From: Planctomycetota bacterium
GTDB taxonomy: Bacteria; Planctomycetota; Planctomycetia; Pirellulales; Pirellulaceae
Reading direction: 5' to 3'
Assembly (NCBI GenBank): GCA_026692905.1
Contig: JAPLNL010000114.1
Span: 27,760 to 91,759 of the forward strand
DNA length: 64,000 nt
The notes under the pieces are model-generated. The model saw nothing but the letters and a program-made list of their open reading frames with translations, was not told the origin of the DNA and searched no databases. Below, piece by piece: positions 17,106 to 25,699 of the stretch. The translations under genes were made by a program, and so were the position numbers. The stretch's first letter is position 1; the number at the start of each line of letters is the position of its first letter.

Positions 17106-18326
17106 CTGCCGACACAACGAATCGATAAGCTCATTGGAGAACACTTCCCCGCGACTTAAAAAATCGCTGTCTGCCATCAATTTTTCCATCAACTGCCTGC
17201 GACCAGGATTCCCCGATGCATCCATTCCAATCGTATAGGCAATCGAATCACTGGTTCCATCGATTTGTTTTTCCAACGCGGCCCCAGGAGCCGTTTTGTT
17301 TTGAATGCCATCGATCATCGCCATAAGCACCGCGGAATAGACTAAGTACGCGTTGCACCCTGCTGGAGCACCTCGAAACTCGATGGCTCGGTCGCGCGGA
17401 TTGTTGGACACAATAGCCACGCGACATATCGACTCGACTGCGTTACGGGAACACAGTTTCAGCCAAGGGACGTTTTGAATCGACTCATCATTCGCAATGG
17501 CGACAGCCGTAATCACGTCTGCATGCTTGACTATCCCTCCCATTGCATGCACACCAACTTCACTGAGCCCACGGTAGGAAGAGCCAACAAAAATAGATTC
17601 CCCTTGACGAGTGATCGACCACTGACTTGGTAACCACAATTCCTTCGTTGATATCGTTTCCTGATGGTTCCATGCATTTTGGCCGAGCAAATAGCGGAGC
17701 ATGAACAGATCGTCACAGCATTCCACTAGCGGCGTCGGCTTAAGAACCAATTCAGAACTGGATTGAATGCCACTAAAGTGACGCTCGATATGCAACCCAG
17801 CTTCTGCAGCGGTTTCAGCAACCTCACACCGCATTCGGAAATCTCGATCTGCCGACCCACAAGCCAGCAAAGTGCTGAAGATTGACTGTGGCTCGGCCAG
17901 AAATTCGGAATGTTCTGGGCGAACGATACGGAACTGGCTGCTTGCTTTTACAACGACTCCGTCTCCAATCGTGGATGATTCAAGGTATCGCATTGCCTGT
18001 ATCGCAACATGGCGAGAGTCGAGCGGACTCTCCTCGCGCATGATAGCGTCCTGCACATTGGCAATCAGCACCAATGTGGGCAGGGGTGTAAACGGGTCCA
18101 AATAGTTTGCCCCACCCTGTGGCACCAAGATGGCATGACCTGGGGACTCGTCAGCGGATTCATCCAAAACGATTTCGTGCCCAAAGCCTTCTTCAAAGGA
18201 AGCTTCCGTCAACGCCGATATAGGAAAGGAAATGTGTCGCAAATACCCCAGAACATCCACAAAGCGCAAATCGAAGGCCTTGATGCCTTTTTCGCGACAG
18301 TAAGCCAACACAGCTTTTGGTTTCAC
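17088..18326 (-). CDS. Degenerate glutamine-synthetase-fold protein
   Basis: A 412-residue protein, shorter than the usual 440-470. Family traces include FDLRFVDVLGYLRHISFPIS near residue 18, EESPLDSRHVAIQAMRYLES near 97-116, NPRDRAIEFRGAPAGCNAYL (usual R-x-E-x-R-x-PD-x-x-x-NPYL) and AMIDGIQNKTAPG. The catalytic motif NGSGMHxHxSL is replaced by a segment around QWSITRQGESIFVG, and the NSYKRL-PGYEAP loop by SIQNVPWLKLCSRNAVES. Several ammonia- and ATP-site residues therefore seem lost, so glutamine synthesis is unlikely. It has a GTG start with GAGGT 9 bases before. It lies 57 bases after the methyltransferase gene, probably co-transcribed. A role as a pseudo-enzyme or gamma-glutamyl ligase is possible but unproven. 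Confidence 0.8.
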   Translation of the reverse strand: MKPKAVLAYCREKGIKAFDLRFVDVLGYLRHISFPISALTEASFEEGFGHEIVLDESADESPGHAILVPQGGANYLDPFTPLPTLVLIANVQDAIMREESPLDSRHVAIQAMRYLESSTIGDGVVVKASSQFRIVRPEHSEFLAEPQSIFSTLLACGSADRDFRMRCEVAETAAEAGLHIERHFSGIQSSSELVLKPTPLVECCDDLFMLRYLLGQNAWNHQETISTKELWLPSQWSITRQGESIFVGSSYRGLSEVGVHAMGGIVKHADVITAVAIANDESIQNVPWLKLCSRNAVESICRVAIVSNNPRDRAIEFRGAPAGCNAYLVYSAVLMAMIDGIQNKTAPGAALEKQIDGTSDSIAYTIGMDASGNPGRRQLMEKLMADSDFLSRGEVFSNELIDSLCRQLGNTN

Positions 18327-18383
18327 CTGTCTTTACCTCGTTTGCATTTCTATTGGAGTGCTCTCGATCCGATTTAAGAACGA

Positions 18384-19637
18384 CTACTTTACGGCTTCGA
18401 TAAAGATTCCGTCAAAGCGAGCAACACCTGTGGCACCGAACAAACCGATGGACACGATAACCTCTTTCGTCGTCGGTGGAACAGGCAGGATTCGTTCTTC
18501 TTTTTTCCATTTTCGCGTTCCTGAAAAACCACCGATATAGTTGTACCCTAACTTAGACCTATTCGAGTCAAAAAATTGAATGGCAATTGCGGGCGACTGC
18601 TCCCTGTTTTCCTTGTTGTCTTTGGTTCTGCCAAGGTGAACATTTTCCGTTTCGATCCATCCGCCCAGATTGATCTTCTTGACTACGGAACCGTCAATAG
18701 CGAGCCCTTGCAGCAACATGCTCGGCGACTTGTGGTCCGTGCTGCGAAATTCGATCACTTGCACGCCATTGATTGAATTGGGATCCTGAACCGATGCGCA
18801 ACCAAATTGGTAATACCAACCAGGAATTCTGGAGTTGTTAATCAGCGGCAACTCGAAGTCTCCATTAATCAGCTTGGGGTTGCGAGGATCCGCTTTGACA
18901 AGACGAGCGTCCTCTGCAGCGCCAGTCATCGGCACGAACAAAATGGGTTGCAACGCTTCTCGCTCCAGTTTGCCATTTACCTTTCGCATCGCAAACAACA
19001 TCTGTTGGTAACGCTCACCAATCGGAACAATCATGAGGCCACCTTCCTTGAGTTGCTCCACAAGCGGCTCGGGAACCTTTTCCGGGGAACAAGTCACGAT
19101 AATCTTGTCAAACGGGGCGTGTTCCGGCCAGCCTTTGAATCCGTCCCCAATCAGGCAGTGCACATTGGTGTAGTTCATGTCGGCCAACAATTGTTTTGTG
19201 TGTTGCCCTAAATCTTGAACGATCTCAATCGTGTAGACATCCTGGACTAACGGACTCAAAATGGCGGCTTGATAGCCGCTGCCAGTGCCAATTTCGAGCA
19301 CCTTGTCCGTAGGCTGCGGATCGAGCGACTGCGTCATCAACGCAACCGTGTACGGACTACTAATGGTTTGAGCTTCGCCGATGGGAATGGCGATGTCGAG
19401 ATAAGCATCTTTGACGAAATTTTTCGGGACAAACGCATGTCGTGGCGTCTCGCCAACAGACTTGAGCACTCGAGGGTCTTTGACTCCATTTGGGACCAAG
19501 ACGTTTTTGATGAGTTGTTCTCTAAGGATTTCGAAACTCTCCCGAGTATTCTTCTGCTGTGACTCTGCTCGAGAAGCAACGATCGAGAGGCTCAGAGAAA
19601 TCATGCAAACGGACCATAACGTCTTTGAACCGAGCAT
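18384..19637 (-). CDS. Exported protein-L-isoaspartate O-methyltransferase with a C-terminal beta domain
   Basis: A 417-residue protein. An N-terminal signal (MLGSKTLWSVCMISLSLSI, ending near SRAESQ) supports the start at 19637 over 19712. Residues 45-240 are a PCMT domain: PRHAFVP, the SAM loop VLEIGTGSGYQAAILS near 115 and GDGFKGWPEHAPFDKIIVTC. PCMT methylates isoaspartyl residues in aged proteins. Residues 255-417 form an extra domain (GDFELPLINNSRIPGWYYQ, VIEFRSTDHKSPSMLLQG, INLGGWIETENVHL) resembling carbohydrate-binding jelly-roll modules. An exported SAM enzyme is odd because SAM is cytoplasmic. It lies 114 bases downstream of efp. Confidence 0.85.
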   Translation of the reverse strand: MLGSKTLWSVCMISLSLSIVASRAESQQKNTRESFEILREQLIKNVLVPNGVKDPRVLKSVGETPRHAFVPKNFVKDAYLDIAIPIGEAQTISSPYTVALMTQSLDPQPTDKVLEIGTGSGYQAAILSPLVQDVYTIEIVQDLGQHTKQLLADMNYTNVHCLIGDGFKGWPEHAPFDKIIVTCSPEKVPEPLVEQLKEGGLMIVPIGERYQQMLFAMRKVNGKLEREALQPILFVPMTGAAEDARLVKADPRNPKLINGDFELPLINNSRIPGWYYQFGCASVQDPNSINGVQVIEFRSTDHKSPSMLLQGLAIDGSVVKKINLGGWIETENVHLGRTKDNKENREQSPAIAIQFFDSNRSKLGYNYIGGFSGTRKWKKEERILPVPPTTKEVIVSIGLFGATGVARFDGIFIEAVK

Positions 19638-19751
19638 AACATGCACCCCAAGTGGCCAAGCAAGGACTGCAAACCATTCTTTGCGGCCCAGCAACGATCG
19701 ATGACAAATCAAAACAATCGACTAAGCATACACACTGGGTAAGCCAGCGTG

Positions 19752-20324
19752 TTAGTCCATACTAACTCGTTCAACGTAACAGCAGTTGCGAGTGTCGATT
19801 TTGATGACATTTCCTTCTTTGATGAATCCAGGTACGCTAAACTCTGCACCTGTTTCCACTTTGGCTGGCTTGGTGACGTTGGTTGCGGTGTCGCCTTTGG
19901 TACCTGGATCGGTCTCGATAACCTTGAGAGTAACGTGCGATGGAGGCGAAATCGTGATTGGGTTGCCGTTGAACAAAACCATGTCGACAGGCATGTTTTC
20001 CTTGAGATACTTCCAATTGTCGTCCACTTGTCCGGCGTTCAACTCGTATTGTTCGAACGTCTCTTTGTCCATGAAAACGAAGGTACCATTTTGGCTGTAA
20101 AGGAATTGGGTTTCAAGTTCCTCAACGTCGGCAGCCTCTAACTCGTCGCCACCCTTGAGCGTGCGGTCAAGCATGGTATTTCGAACCAGATTCTTCATTT
20201 TGCAACGATAGAGTGCATTGCCTTTACCAGGCTTGAAGAAGTCAACATCGACCAGCAGGTACGGTTCGCCGTCGATTTGAACTTTGAGTCCTTTTTTCAG
20301 GTCGCTGGTTTTATAGGATGCCAC
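19752..20324 (-). CDS. efp: Elongation factor P
   Basis: A 190-residue protein, the standard EF-P length, with KOW-like, central OB and C-terminal OB domains. It relieves ribosome stalling at polyproline stretches. The tip loop reads PGKGNA with Lys34, the position that is beta-lysylated in E. coli, suggesting an EpmA/EpmB-type modification; neither gene is in this window. The C-terminal signature is present (ITISPPSHVTLKVIETDPG). The start is GTG with a weak AAAGAG upstream. It belongs to a minus-strand run with the unknown 100-residue protein upstream and the methyltransferase downstream. The Pro-rich proteins of this genome would be natural clients. Confidence 0.95.
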   Translation of the reverse strand: MASYKTSDLKKGLKVQIDGEPYLLVDVDFFKPGKGNALYRCKMKNLVRNTMLDRTLKGGDELEAADVEELETQFLYSQNGTFVFMDKETFEQYELNAGQVDDNWKYLKENMPVDMVLFNGNPITISPPSHVTLKVIETDPGTKGDTATNVTKPAKVETGAEFSVPGFIKEGNVIKIDTRNCCYVERVSMD

Positions 20325-20434
20325 AGCTAATGGTTCTCTTTAACGAAGTGGGAAGGTTGGATTGAATCGGGACAGGGAAAAAGAAGTTTAAACAAAAACT
20401 CGAACCCTGTCGCCTCCCCAAATCAAACGGAAGT

Positions 20435-20737
20435 CTATTCCGAAATTTTTACCGTACAGATTTGATGCTCGACCATCCATTCTAACCAAATCTCTTGGTC
20501 TTCCGAGAGTTCAATCTCGGCGACCGATTCAGCGTCTAATGGAGAGACCAACGTAAAAACACCGTCCTCCAACCATTTCGAGGCATTCTCGCCACGGATC
20601 CAATACTCGTCTTTCCCCAAAACCGGAGCATCCGCTCCCTCAGCGGGTGACATGAAGTACACAATCTCCTTGCGGAAGCGGTCCGGCATCTGGAGAGGTG
20701 CGATACTGGTTTTGTCCGTCGGAATGACTCGCACCAT
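20435..20737 (-). CDS. Unknown 100-residue acidic protein
   Basis: A soluble, acidic protein of 100 residues with no signal peptide (MVRVIPTDKTSIAPLQMPDR at the start, EIELSEDQEIWLEWMVEH near the end). The composition is that of a real globular protein. It lies 110 bases upstream of efp on the same strand and may be co-transcribed. I do not recognise the family. Confidence 0.65.
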   Translation of the reverse strand: MVRVIPTDKTSIAPLQMPDRFRKEIVYFMSPAEGADAPVLGKDEYWIRGENASKWLEDGVFTLVSPLDAESVAEIELSEDQEIWLEWMVEHQICTVKISE

Positions 20738-20845
20738 TATTTATATTTACTAAGCTTTGTAAGGAGTTGCGCCCAAAAGTCTGATCTCGACTTTAGCATG
20801 CCGAGGTGATTTGTGGTATCGCATACTTGGATTAACTGGCTGCAA

Positions 20846-20957
20846 TTGAATCGCGAGTGCGATGGGAGTTTAAAGCCTGGGGTAAAGTTCGCGATGCGAA
20901 CGAAACCCCAGGTACAACGTCCGAATTCCCTAAGAGCTCTGTACGAGCGGCATTGAC
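20846..20957 (+). repeat. Repeat F
   Basis: An element with an AATCGCGAGTGCGAT hairpin, then CCTGGGGTAAAGTTCGCGAT with GCGAACGAAACCCCAGGTAC as an inverted partner, then TAAGAGCTCTG and GAGCGGCATTG. The copy at 28859-28974 keeps every one of these blocks. Confidence 0.7.
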
Positions 20958-20970
20958 CGTGGCCGTAGGA

Positions 20971-21016
20971 TGGGACCATTGTCCCGTCCATTTCCGTGTT
21001 CGGGACAAAGGTCCCA
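20971..21016 (-). terminator. Possible terminator of the HtrA-type protease gene
   Basis: The arms TGGGACCATTGTCCC (20971-20985) and GGGACAAAGGTCCCA (21002-21016) pair with one mismatch over 15 bases. The structure lies 47 bases beyond the protease stop. No long U-run follows, so intrinsic termination is uncertain. Confidence 0.35.
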
Positions 21017-21062
21017 AACTACGATGCGTAGTTTTCGTTCCGCCGATCGCCTTAAAGCCGCG

Positions 21063-22583
21063 TTATCTTGTTCTGAGCTTGATGGAACGCTCCCCTTCGG
21101 AATCGCGAATCTCCAGCTTGATCATGCCTGATGCGTTAGCAGCTTCTATGGTTTCCGCGAATTCCAACAGCGATCCGATCTTCTTGCCGTTGACTGCGGT
21201 GATAACCATTCCGGGAGCGATTTCGCCGGCCAAAGGACTGTTGCGATTGACCCGCAGAACCTCCACTCCTTCGCCAGGCTTTAAATCTAGCTCGTCGGCT
21301 GCGTCGGCAGAAACGGGGCCGATGGAAACACCGTAGGCCTGAATGGCTTCGGTACTCGCGGCGGCCAATTTCCTTTCGTCCAGTTCACCGACGGTTACGG
21401 CAACTTCGGATCGTTTTCCGTTTCGCAGGTAGGCGACTTTGACCGGTGTGCCAGGTTTCGTTTCACCCACGAATCGCCGCATGCTGGAGTCCGAGGTTAT
21501 GACTGTGCCGTTGATGGCGACGATGATGTCCCCTTTTTTCAGGCCGGCCTTGGAAGCAGGGAAGTCAGGCGTGACCGAAGCCACATAGGCGCCGCGTGTG
21601 TCGTCAGGCAGCGAAAGTTTCTTAGCCAACTCTGGGTTTAGGGTAACTGGTTCAATTCCGATCACACCGCGAGTTACTTTGCCGTTCGCGATCAAGTCAT
21701 CGAGAACGCGCTTCGCAGTGTCGCTTGGTACAGCAAAGCATATTCCGTTGTAACCGCCGCTTCGAGAAGCGATGGCTGTGTTGATGCCGATGACTTCACC
21801 ACGCAAATTGAGCAATGGGCCACCGCTGTTACCAGGGTTGATGGCAGCATCGGTTTGGATGAAGCTGTCGTAGGGGGTAATATTCTGATCGCTGCGATTG
21901 GTCGCGCTCACAATGCCGGCAGTGACCGTTTGAGCCAAACCAAATGGACTTCCGATGGCGATCACCCAGTCGCCGACCTCCATGTTGGCTGAGCTTCCCA
22001 GTGGTGCTGCAACCAGTCCGGTGGCTTCGATCTTGAGAATAGCAAGGTCTGTTCTTTTGTCGGTTCCGATGACTTTCGCGTTGAACTTGCGATCATCGCT
22101 TAGAACGACTTCCAAAATAGTCGCACCCTCGACGACGTGGTTATTGGTCAGAATATAACCATCGTTGCGAACGATGACCCCGGACCCTAGACCGTTTTCA
22201 ACGCGTCCTCTTGGCGAATCGGCACCGTCCGCTCCCTCAAGCTGGTCGATGGGCAAACCAAAGAACTGTTCGAACTCAGGTGGAATTCGTGGATTCCGGG
22301 AGTTTCTCGAACGCACAGTCGACTGCTCAACGACATTCTTGATGCTGACGACGGAAGGTCGTAGCGATTTGGAAACATCGCGAAACACTTTCGACAGTAG
22401 ATCAGCACTTGCGACGCCGGCTGGGTTCGTCAATCCTCCTCGCGATTGCTGAGAGTCCACTACTTGCTGTGCGTAGACGGCGGAAGGGGGAAGCGTCGGG
22501 TTGGAAAACAACCAATACGCAACAGGCCCACCGAGAACCAATGTCAATACAAACGGCTTCCAAGATCCAACAGATCGGTTCAT
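21063..22583 (-). CDS. HtrA/Deg-type periplasmic serine protease
   Basis: A 506-residue protein with an N-terminal membrane or signal segment (FVLTLVLGGPVAYWLFSN). The trypsin-like domain has the full triad: His in TNNHVVEG near 148, Asp in RTDLAILKI near 178 and Ser in NPGNSGGPLL near 251. Two PDZ domains follow (KGDIIVAINGTVITSDSSMR near 350; LAGEIAPGMVITAVNGKKIG near 460). This is the DegP/DegQ layout, used for quality control of envelope proteins. It is transcribed alone from the spacer to its right. Several paralogues are usual in planctomycetes, so I give no specific symbol. Confidence 0.93.
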   Translation of the reverse strand: MNRSVGSWKPFVLTLVLGGPVAYWLFSNPTLPPSAVYAQQVVDSQQSRGGLTNPAGVASADLLSKVFRDVSKSLRPSVVSIKNVVEQSTVRSRNSRNPRIPPEFEQFFGLPIDQLEGADGADSPRGRVENGLGSGVIVRNDGYILTNNHVVEGATILEVVLSDDRKFNAKVIGTDKRTDLAILKIEATGLVAAPLGSSANMEVGDWVIAIGSPFGLAQTVTAGIVSATNRSDQNITPYDSFIQTDAAINPGNSGGPLLNLRGEVIGINTAIASRSGGYNGICFAVPSDTAKRVLDDLIANGKVTRGVIGIEPVTLNPELAKKLSLPDDTRGAYVASVTPDFPASKAGLKKGDIIVAINGTVITSDSSMRRFVGETKPGTPVKVAYLRNGKRSEVAVTVGELDERKLAAASTEAIQAYGVSIGPVSADAADELDLKPGEGVEVLRVNRNSPLAGEIAPGMVITAVNGKKIGSLLEFAETIEAANASGMIKLEIRDSEGERSIKLRTR

Positions 22584-23035
22584 TTAAGTTGCTCCAGCAA
22601 GAAACAGGAAAAGGACAACGGGGCTTTTGCCAAAATGACTTACGTGCAAAAGTTGCTTTCGGATCAACATCAAATTGCGTACCAAAGAAGACGAGAATTC
22701 TCCGTGCCTCGATAGTTTCTCGCGAAGGCAATTGATATAGGTCGCCCGCGGGTGAGTCCTCCCTGAGAATTTTCGGCCGTTTGAGGTTTGACCACGAAAA
22801 ACACGAATCACACGAAAACATGCTCAGCGCGATCAGTCTTACGCCCGAAGGGGGGGCAAGCACGCTACCAACTACTCAGGTTAACGGGATTCTTAAGGGG
22901 GGAGTTCAAAAATGTTATCGGCGAGTAGTGGCAGACAAAGCCGCATTGGATTAAATTAGCGACCGCTAGTACTAGCATTCCGAAAACCCACGTCGATTGG
23001 TTTCGACTCCCCCCTCCCTAATTCTGAGATTTCCA
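22584..23035. other. Divergent intergenic region
   Basis: The spacer between the divergent protease and transporter genes should hold both promoters. The block TTGACCACGAAAAACACGAA near 22788 resembles a common short repeat. Apart from that I see no gene or structure. Confidence 0.4.
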
Positions 23036-24574
23036 ATGTCCGCGAGTGAAAACACAACCGTACCAAATGCCCAACGACTTCTTTGGGCTGGATTTATGGC
23101 AATCCTTGCAGCGGGGGTTGGGTTTTCGGTTCGAGGAGGCATTTTAGGTCAATGGGCCGACCAATATGGATTTACGATGACCGAACTGGGTTTGATCACC
23201 GGCGGTGGTCTCGTTGGATTCGGCGTTATCATTTTGATTAGCTCCTTCATCGCTGACGCAGTTGGCTATGGAAGACTGATGTGGATCGCCTTCCTAACGC
23301 ACCTCGTCTCCGCAATTCTTACCTTGGCTGCGGGCTGGGCCTTTGAGGCAGGTGGTAAGCCCGCTGCATTCCAATGTTTGTATTGGGGCATGTTTCTGTT
23401 TGCCGTTGGGAATGGCGTCTGCGAAGCAGTTGTCAATCCTCTCGTCGCAAGTCTGTTCCCTCGAAACAAGGCACACTACCTAAATATCTTGCATGCTGGA
23501 TGGCCAGGAGGGTTGATTGTCGGTGGATTGCTATCCTACTTTATGGCAGGAGGCGAAGGTGTTAAAGCTGTCGCTTGGCAGATTCAGATGTCATTCTTCT
23601 TGGTTCCCGTTGTGTTTTACGGATTGATGATTTTGGGGCAGCGATTCCCAGCTTCCGAAGCGACATCGGCTGGTGTTAGCTCAGGAAAAATGTTTTCCTA
23701 CTTGTTCCATCCGCTCATGATTGTGATGCTCATTATCCATGCCCTCGTTGGTTATGTTGAACTTGGAACGGACTCATGGATTAGCAAAATTACTGGAGCA
23801 ATCATGGCATCGCCTCAGTACGGTCTGCTCTTGTTCGTGTACACCTCAGGTCTAATGTTTGCTCTTCGGTTTTTTGCAGGGCCAATTGTGGAGAAGATCT
23901 CCCCGCTTGGATTGCTTGCCGTTAGTGCCCTCCTCGGATTCGTCGGACTACAGCTTCTTGGTTCGGCTACCTCTATTTTGATGTGTGTCGTTGCTGCAAC
24001 CGTCTACGCTTTTGGTAAAACATTTTTGTGGCCGACGATGCTTGCTGTGGTGTCTGAGAGATTCCCACAAGGTGGTGCGATTACGATTGGAGCGATGGGC
24101 GGGATAGGAATGCTTTCAGCAGGCCTTTTGGGTGGACCAGGAATTGGTTTCAAGCAGGACTACAATGCATCCAAACAGCTTGCTGAAACAGAGCCTGCAA
24201 TCTACGAAAGATACAAGGCCGGCAATGAAAACAGTTTCCTATGGTTCAAAACCGTGGGACTTGATGGAAGCAAGGTAGCCTGCCTCGATGACAATGGAAA
24301 AGAGCTGGCTCGTGCCGGGGAGATCTTGGTCAAGGAAGGCAAGACGGACGAAAACCACAAGAAGCTTGCCGCTTGGTGGGAAACAGCGAGTGCAACAGCA
24401 GGTACCGACAAAAAACCGGTTGATGAGGCCGGACTGTATGGCGGACGGATGGCCCTGAAGATAACATCCTATGTTCCAGCCGCAATGCTTGTGTTTTACC
24501 TATTGTTGCTTGGGTATTTCGCGGTATCTGGTGGTTACAAACAGATTCACATCGAAAACGAACCAAAGCACTAA
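23036..24574 (+). CDS. Major facilitator superfamily transporter
   Basis: A 512-residue inner-membrane protein with about 12 hydrophobic segments. The first begins at RLLWAGFMAILAAGVGFSVR, and the set resembles sugar-type MFS carriers (LNILHAGWPGGLIVGGLLSY near 160; KTFLWPTMLAVVSERFPQGG near 335). I chose the ATG at 23036 over an upstream 22997 start because homology begins after MSASEN. A soluble insert of about 95 residues (about 375-470, Lys/Glu-rich) lies before the last membrane segment, which is unusual. The substrate cannot be told. The stop overlaps the next ATG (TAATG), but that downstream frame is a gene fragment. Confidence 0.85.
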   Translation: MSASENTTVPNAQRLLWAGFMAILAAGVGFSVRGGILGQWADQYGFTMTELGLITGGGLVGFGVIILISSFIADAVGYGRLMWIAFLTHLVSAILTLAAGWAFEAGGKPAAFQCLYWGMFLFAVGNGVCEAVVNPLVASLFPRNKAHYLNILHAGWPGGLIVGGLLSYFMAGGEGVKAVAWQIQMSFFLVPVVFYGLMILGQRFPASEATSAGVSSGKMFSYLFHPLMIVMLIIHALVGYVELGTDSWISKITGAIMASPQYGLLLFVYTSGLMFALRFFAGPIVEKISPLGLLAVSALLGFVGLQLLGSATSILMCVVAATVYAFGKTFLWPTMLAVVSERFPQGGAITIGAMGGIGMLSAGLLGGPGIGFKQDYNASKQLAETEPAIYERYKAGNENSFLWFKTVGLDGSKVACLDDNGKELARAGEILVKEGKTDENHKKLAAWWETASATAGTDKKPVDEAGLYGGRMALKITSYVPAAMLVFYLLLLGYFAVSGGYKQIHIENEPKH

Positions 24575-24921
24575 TGCTCAAGTCGAAAAGAAACCGTTTC
24601 GAATACGAACGTCAGGCAATCTGCCTGGCGTTTGTCCTTTCTGTTGTAATGGTCTTTGTTTGCGATACCTACCATCACTTTGAGTTCCCCTCAAAAACGC
24701 TGGCATCGATTTCAAAAGCACTCAAGCCAAATGGCAAGCTGGTACTAATCGATTTGCATCGCATCGAAGGGGTAAGTACGGAGTGGGCCATGAAGCACGT
24801 GCGTGCCAACAAGGAAACCGTCGAAAAAGAAATCAACGCGAGCGGCTTCGAACAAGTAGCTGCGCCCGAGATAGGACTCAAGGAGAATTACTTTATCGTC
24901 TATCGAAAGGCGATGCCTTAG
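24574..24921 (+). pseudogene. 5'-truncated SAM-dependent methyltransferase remnant
   Basis: The frame codes for 115 residues. From about residue 28 on it matches only the C-terminal third of class I methyltransferases: VFVCDTYHHFEFPSKTLASI, then ALKPNGKLVLIDLHRIEG, then ASGFEQVAAPEIG. The SAM-binding glycine loop that should precede it is missing, and the first 27 residues look unrelated. The fragment begins right at the transporter stop codon (TAATG), so a rearrangement probably joined the transporter to a decayed methyltransferase. It could still be translated by coupling, but it would lack a cofactor site. Confidence 0.65.
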
Positions 24922-24940
24922 TCGGTTGCCAGGCTTTTGT

Positions 24941-25011
24941 GTAGCGGATGTCGTCAAGACTTTCGGCTGCATCGCCTAAACGACCGAAACTCTTGACGAG
25001 TTTCGCTACAT
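24941..25011 (+). repeat. PAL-B dispersed repeat
   Basis: It carries GTCGTCAAGACTTTCGGCTG, then CATCGCCTAAACGACC, then GAAACTCTTGACGAGTTTCG and CTACA. The left end is slightly degraded (TAGCGGATG). Confidence 0.75.
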
Positions 25012-25027
25012 AGAGCTTCACAACGTT

Positions 25028-25215
25028 GCCTAAGAGGATTGAGGCTCCTGCCGAACTTCGATGCAGTAAGCTCGGCAGGAGCCTCGCTCCACCTCTGTAA
25101 ACATCTTTGCAAAGTCAATTCCATTGAAAACCTTAGGGAGGGCGAGGCTCCTGCCGAGCCAACGGTGCAAAGGTTCGGCAGGAGCCTCACCCTCCCGAGC
25201 AACGAATTGCTGAGG
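25028..25215 (-). repeat. PAL-A dispersed palindrome, reverse orientation
   Basis: It shows the TTGAGGCTCCTGCCGA and CTCGGCAGGAGCCTCG arms, the tail in reverse complement (TGTAAACATCTTTGCAAAGT) and a second hairpin (GAGGCTCCTGCCGAGCC with GGTTCGGCAGGAGCC). Two hairpins flank one tail, as in the copy at 6958-7240. Confidence 0.8.
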
Positions 25216-25659
25216 TAAACTCGTTGGAAACATGTTTTTGCCATCGGCCTTTTTGTTCCCTGGCACCGGGGCAAGTGTTGACTTGCCCCGGTGCGCAGTA
25301 TCAAGCTCTATCGTGAAGCGCTGTCGCCTAGCAATCGACCCAGTAATCGCTATTTAACAGTTATGTGCTGCTCCAACCCAGGAGGAAGGCCGATCGAACA
25401 TTCCCGCAAATTTCCGATCGACGACAGAGCTTTTCTTGGTTCTTTGATGGAACAGGGAATACGACAGCGGCGACCGGAACGTCAATCCCAATTCGAGGAA
25501 TTTCATTCCTGAATCCAAACAAATAGGGGTGAAAGATCGCCCGCCTACCCATCTTTCCTAAATGGCCGCTTGAACAGGAAAAAGGGGAATGAGTCGCGCT
25601 ATGGTTTCCACTTCAGGTCGTAGCAAGTATCGTAAAGGTGAGCGAAGGGTTCAAAGATA

Positions 25660-25690
25660 CCTAGCACGACGCGCAAGCTAGTGAATTTAC
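25660..25690 (+). repeat. Palindrome C, half copy
   Basis: CTAGCACGACGCGCAAGCTA followed by GTGAATTTACTG, ending about 10 bases before the ATG of the TPR gene. It may overlap that gene's ribosome-binding region, since no Shine-Dalgarno is apparent there. Confidence 0.7.
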
Positions 25691-25699
25691 TGTCCAAAA

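Larger units (their letters stand above)
20738..21062. other. Intergenic region with repeat F and a hairpin
   Basis: It holds repeat F (20846-20957) and a terminator-like inverted repeat just after the htrA-type gene (20971-21016). The promoter of the 100-residue gene should lie right of 20738. Confidence 0.5.
24922..25699. other. Repeat-rich intergenic region
   Basis: It contains PAL-B (24941-25011), PAL-A in reverse orientation (25028-25215) and half of palindrome C (25660-25690), directly in front of the TPR gene. No convincing gene is seen between 25216 and 25659. Confidence 0.5.
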
